Source: CAYVUI01 sp964454745 (GTDB lineage: Bacteria > Planctomycetota > Phycisphaerae > Sedimentisphaerales > Anaerohalosphaeraceae). From it: DNA of 6,564 bases. The notes under the pieces are model-generated. The model was not told the DNA's origin, made no database searches, and worked only from the letters and a program-made list of their open reading frames with translations. The position numbers and the translations under genes are program-made. Below, piece after piece: positions 5,465 through 6,564 of this stretch; within the stretch, counting starts at the first letter, position 1, and each line of letters starts with the position of its first letter. Location: positions 1 to 6,564 of the forward strand of contig CAYVUI010000164.1 in NCBI GenBank assembly GCA_964454745.1, written 5' to 3'.

Positions 5465-6262
5465 GTGAGAGACACGATGAAAATGTACGGTTTTTGGGGT
5501 TTAATGGCCGTTTTATGTGCATTTGCGCTGGTTTTTGTGGGGTGTGAGAGCCGTTCAACGGGCGTGGAGGATTCGCAGGATTCGGCTGGTACGCAGGACC
5601 CGGCCGGCAGCAGCGGCGGGGTAAAGCGGGAATTGCGGATGCCAGAGCCGCCTGCGGCGGTAGAGATGCAGGGGCAGGTAGAGGAATCGGCTGAAAATAT
5701 GAGCGAAACTGCAAATGCAGAAGAAAAAATGGAGGAAATAAAGGAAGAAGCGGCACAGATGGCGTCGGCGGGTGAGGCGGCTGTGGAGGAGTCGGTGAAA
5801 CTGGACGAGCTTTTGATGGTTGCAAACGGCTGGCAGCCGGCGTTCCAGGAATTTTATGGGAAGAAAATTTCGGACTTTAAGGTTCGGGATTTGGAGGGTG
5901 AAGTTTTTGACCTGGCGGCGCAGAAGGGCAAGGATGTGATGGTGATCTTTTTCGCGACGTGGTGCCCGCCGTGCAAGGCGGAGATTCCGCATTTGAAGGC
6001 GCTGCGCGGGGAGGTGAAGGAGTCGGACTTGACGATGCTGGCGGTCTCGAATGAGAGCGAGGGGACGGTGTCGCCGTTTGTGAAGAAAAATGAGCTTAAC
6101 TATAAGGTGGCGGCGACGCCTTCGAGCAAGCTGCCGATGCCGCTTCGGGCGGTGCAGTATCTGCCGACGGTTTTCTTTTTGGATGGCGAGGGGAAGCTCA
6201 AGCTGGCGGCGGTTGGAATGATGCCTGAGGAGCAGATGAAGCTGGCACTGCGGCTGGAGTGA
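5465..6262 (+). CDS. TlpA/ResA-like thiol:disulfide oxidoreductase, lipid-anchored, with long acidic linker
   Basis: A membrane-anchored thioredoxin-fold protein of 265 residues from GTG 5465 (ATG 5447 and 5477 are alternatives). The signal peptide (MKMYGFWGLMAVLCAFALVF) ends in a somewhat atypical lipobox FVGC, lipid Cys27. A low-complexity linker follows to about residue 114, rich in Glu, Ala, Ser and Met, with a charged helical part (EEKMEEIKEEAAQ). The AhpC/TSA-type thioredoxin domain covers about 126-264: strand GKDVMVIFFATWCPPC with the CPPC redox pair (C167, C170), KAEIPHLKAL helix, LTMLAVSNE strand, and the cis-proline loop YLPTVFFLD (P234). Such proteins reduce or exchange disulfides outside the cytoplasmic membrane, for example in cytochrome c maturation; the partner is not shown here, and no cytochrome genes are in the window. 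Codon use favours G-ending codons. The divergent lipoprotein has two mature cysteines besides its lipidated one, a possible but unproven substrate. Confidence 0.9.
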   Translation: MRDTMKMYGFWGLMAVLCAFALVFVGCESRSTGVEDSQDSAGTQDPAGSSGGVKRELRMPEPPAAVEMQGQVEESAENMSETANAEEKMEEIKEEAAQMASAGEAAVEESVKLDELLMVANGWQPAFQEFYGKKISDFKVRDLEGEVFDLAAQKGKDVMVIFFATWCPPCKAEIPHLKALRGEVKESDLTMLAVSNESEGTVSPFVKKNELNYKVAATPSSKLPMPLRAVQYLPTVFFLDGEGKLKLAAVGMMPEEQMKLALRLE

Positions 6263-6264
6263 TT

Positions 6265-6330
6265 CTCCACCCTCGACTGCGCTCGGGCGGAGGCTTCGAG
6301 TTGTCTTGCGAGAGAGTCCTCGCTCGACAA
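6265..6330 (+). repeat. Two hairpins after the TlpA-like gene
   Basis: CTCCACCC (6265-6272) can pair with GGGCGGAG (6285-6292) with one A-C mismatch, starting two bases after the stop codon. The mismatch becomes a G-U pair on the other strand. A second hairpin has arms TTGTC/GACAA (6301-6305, 6326-6330) and GCGAG/CTCGC (6308-6312, 6319-6323) with a 2x2 internal loop. Neither has a T-run, so neither is a standard terminator, though they could protect the mRNA 3' end. Confidence 0.4.
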
Positions 6331-6355
6331 GTGGAATGACCTTACGGCCATGGTG

Positions 6356-6564
6356 ATTTTTACTTTGCCTGATGAGTCTTCGACTCGGGCGATTGAATCC
6401 GGCGGATTCAATCGGTGGATACGTCCTGCGGACGAAGCTTTTCCCTGCACCGCGTAGGGCGGGGGGTTACGTTTATCAGCGTGGGCGGAGCCCACCCGGG
6501 CCCTTTGGTCCAGAGAGTGGACAGTAGTGAGTTGAGAGTAGAGTATGGAATCCGGCCTCCCGAA
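6356..6564 (-). repeat. Right copy of the hairpin-rich repeat element, inverted relative to 876-1172
   Basis: The reverse complement of 6415-6564 aligns with 876-1025 at 144 of 150 positions. It then continues to about 6356, matching 1089-1172 of the left copy less closely. It lacks the left copy's 91-base internal expansion. Hairpins: 6374-6386 (GAGTC-TTC-GACTC), 6390-6414 (11-bp arms, GGC loop), 6422-6434 (CGTCC-TGC-GGACG) and 6481-6495 (GTGGGC-GGA-GCCCAC). Two hairpins that are perfect on the left each have one mismatched pair here (equivalents of 929-941 and 976-992). The homology reaches the last base, so the true end may be outside the window. Confidence 0.85.

Noticed and set aside
6100..6495. 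131-codon frame on the minus strand overlapping the TlpA-like gene end
   Set aside because: It begins inside the repeat (GSAHADKRNPPP string, also found on the left copy) and runs antisense through the well-supported thioredoxin gene.

Overview
The window reads as bacterial chromosomal DNA from a diderm (Gram-negative-type) organism: it carries two lipoprotein genes with signal-peptidase-II motifs, an exported TlpA-type thioredoxin and a CPA2 antiporter. Usable Shine-Dalgarno sites are present and GTG starts look common. The structured, repeat-filled spacers and the membrane-anchored protein at the left edge remind me of planctomycetes (Phycisphaerae-like), but this is an impression, not something the sequence proves.

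Layout: (1) 79-777, + strand: an AT-rich gene for an unrecognised three-helix membrane protein with an exported C-terminal domain. (2) 778-1547: a 770-base spacer with no convincing gene. It holds at least a dozen short perfect hairpins (876-1240) and two copies of a triple ATCTGTG repeat (1318-1350 and 1471-1503). (3) 1548-3230, - strand: a CPA2 monovalent cation:proton antiporter with a C-terminal CBS pair. (4) 3231-3453: a spacer with a 16-base palindrome one base off the bacterial parS consensus. (5) 3454-5208, - strand: a 584-residue, largely helical and coiled-coil lipoprotein of unknown function. (6) 5209-5464: a divergent promoter region. (7) 5465-6262, + strand: a TlpA/ResA-like lipoprotein with a CPPC thioredoxin domain on a long acidic linker. 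(8) 6263-6564: hairpins, then an inverted copy of the element that starts at 876; the window ends inside or at the edge of this copy.

The three central genes do not form one pathway. The lipoprotein and the TlpA-like protein share a divergent promoter region and both act outside the cytoplasmic membrane. The antiporter lies downstream of the lipoprotein in the same direction but across a 223-base gap, so it probably has its own promoter.

Two signals deserve most attention. First, the repeat element is a string of hairpins with C-GNA-G triloops, always on the same strand of the element. Several stems differ between copies by paired, compensating changes. Copies in opposite orientation flank the three genes. 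Second, GC skew on the + strand changes from C-rich (antiporter gene) to G-rich (lipoprotein and tlpA-like genes) across the spacer that holds the parS-like palindrome. That is the pattern expected near a replication origin, although an inversion breakpoint plus an ordinary operator would also explain it.
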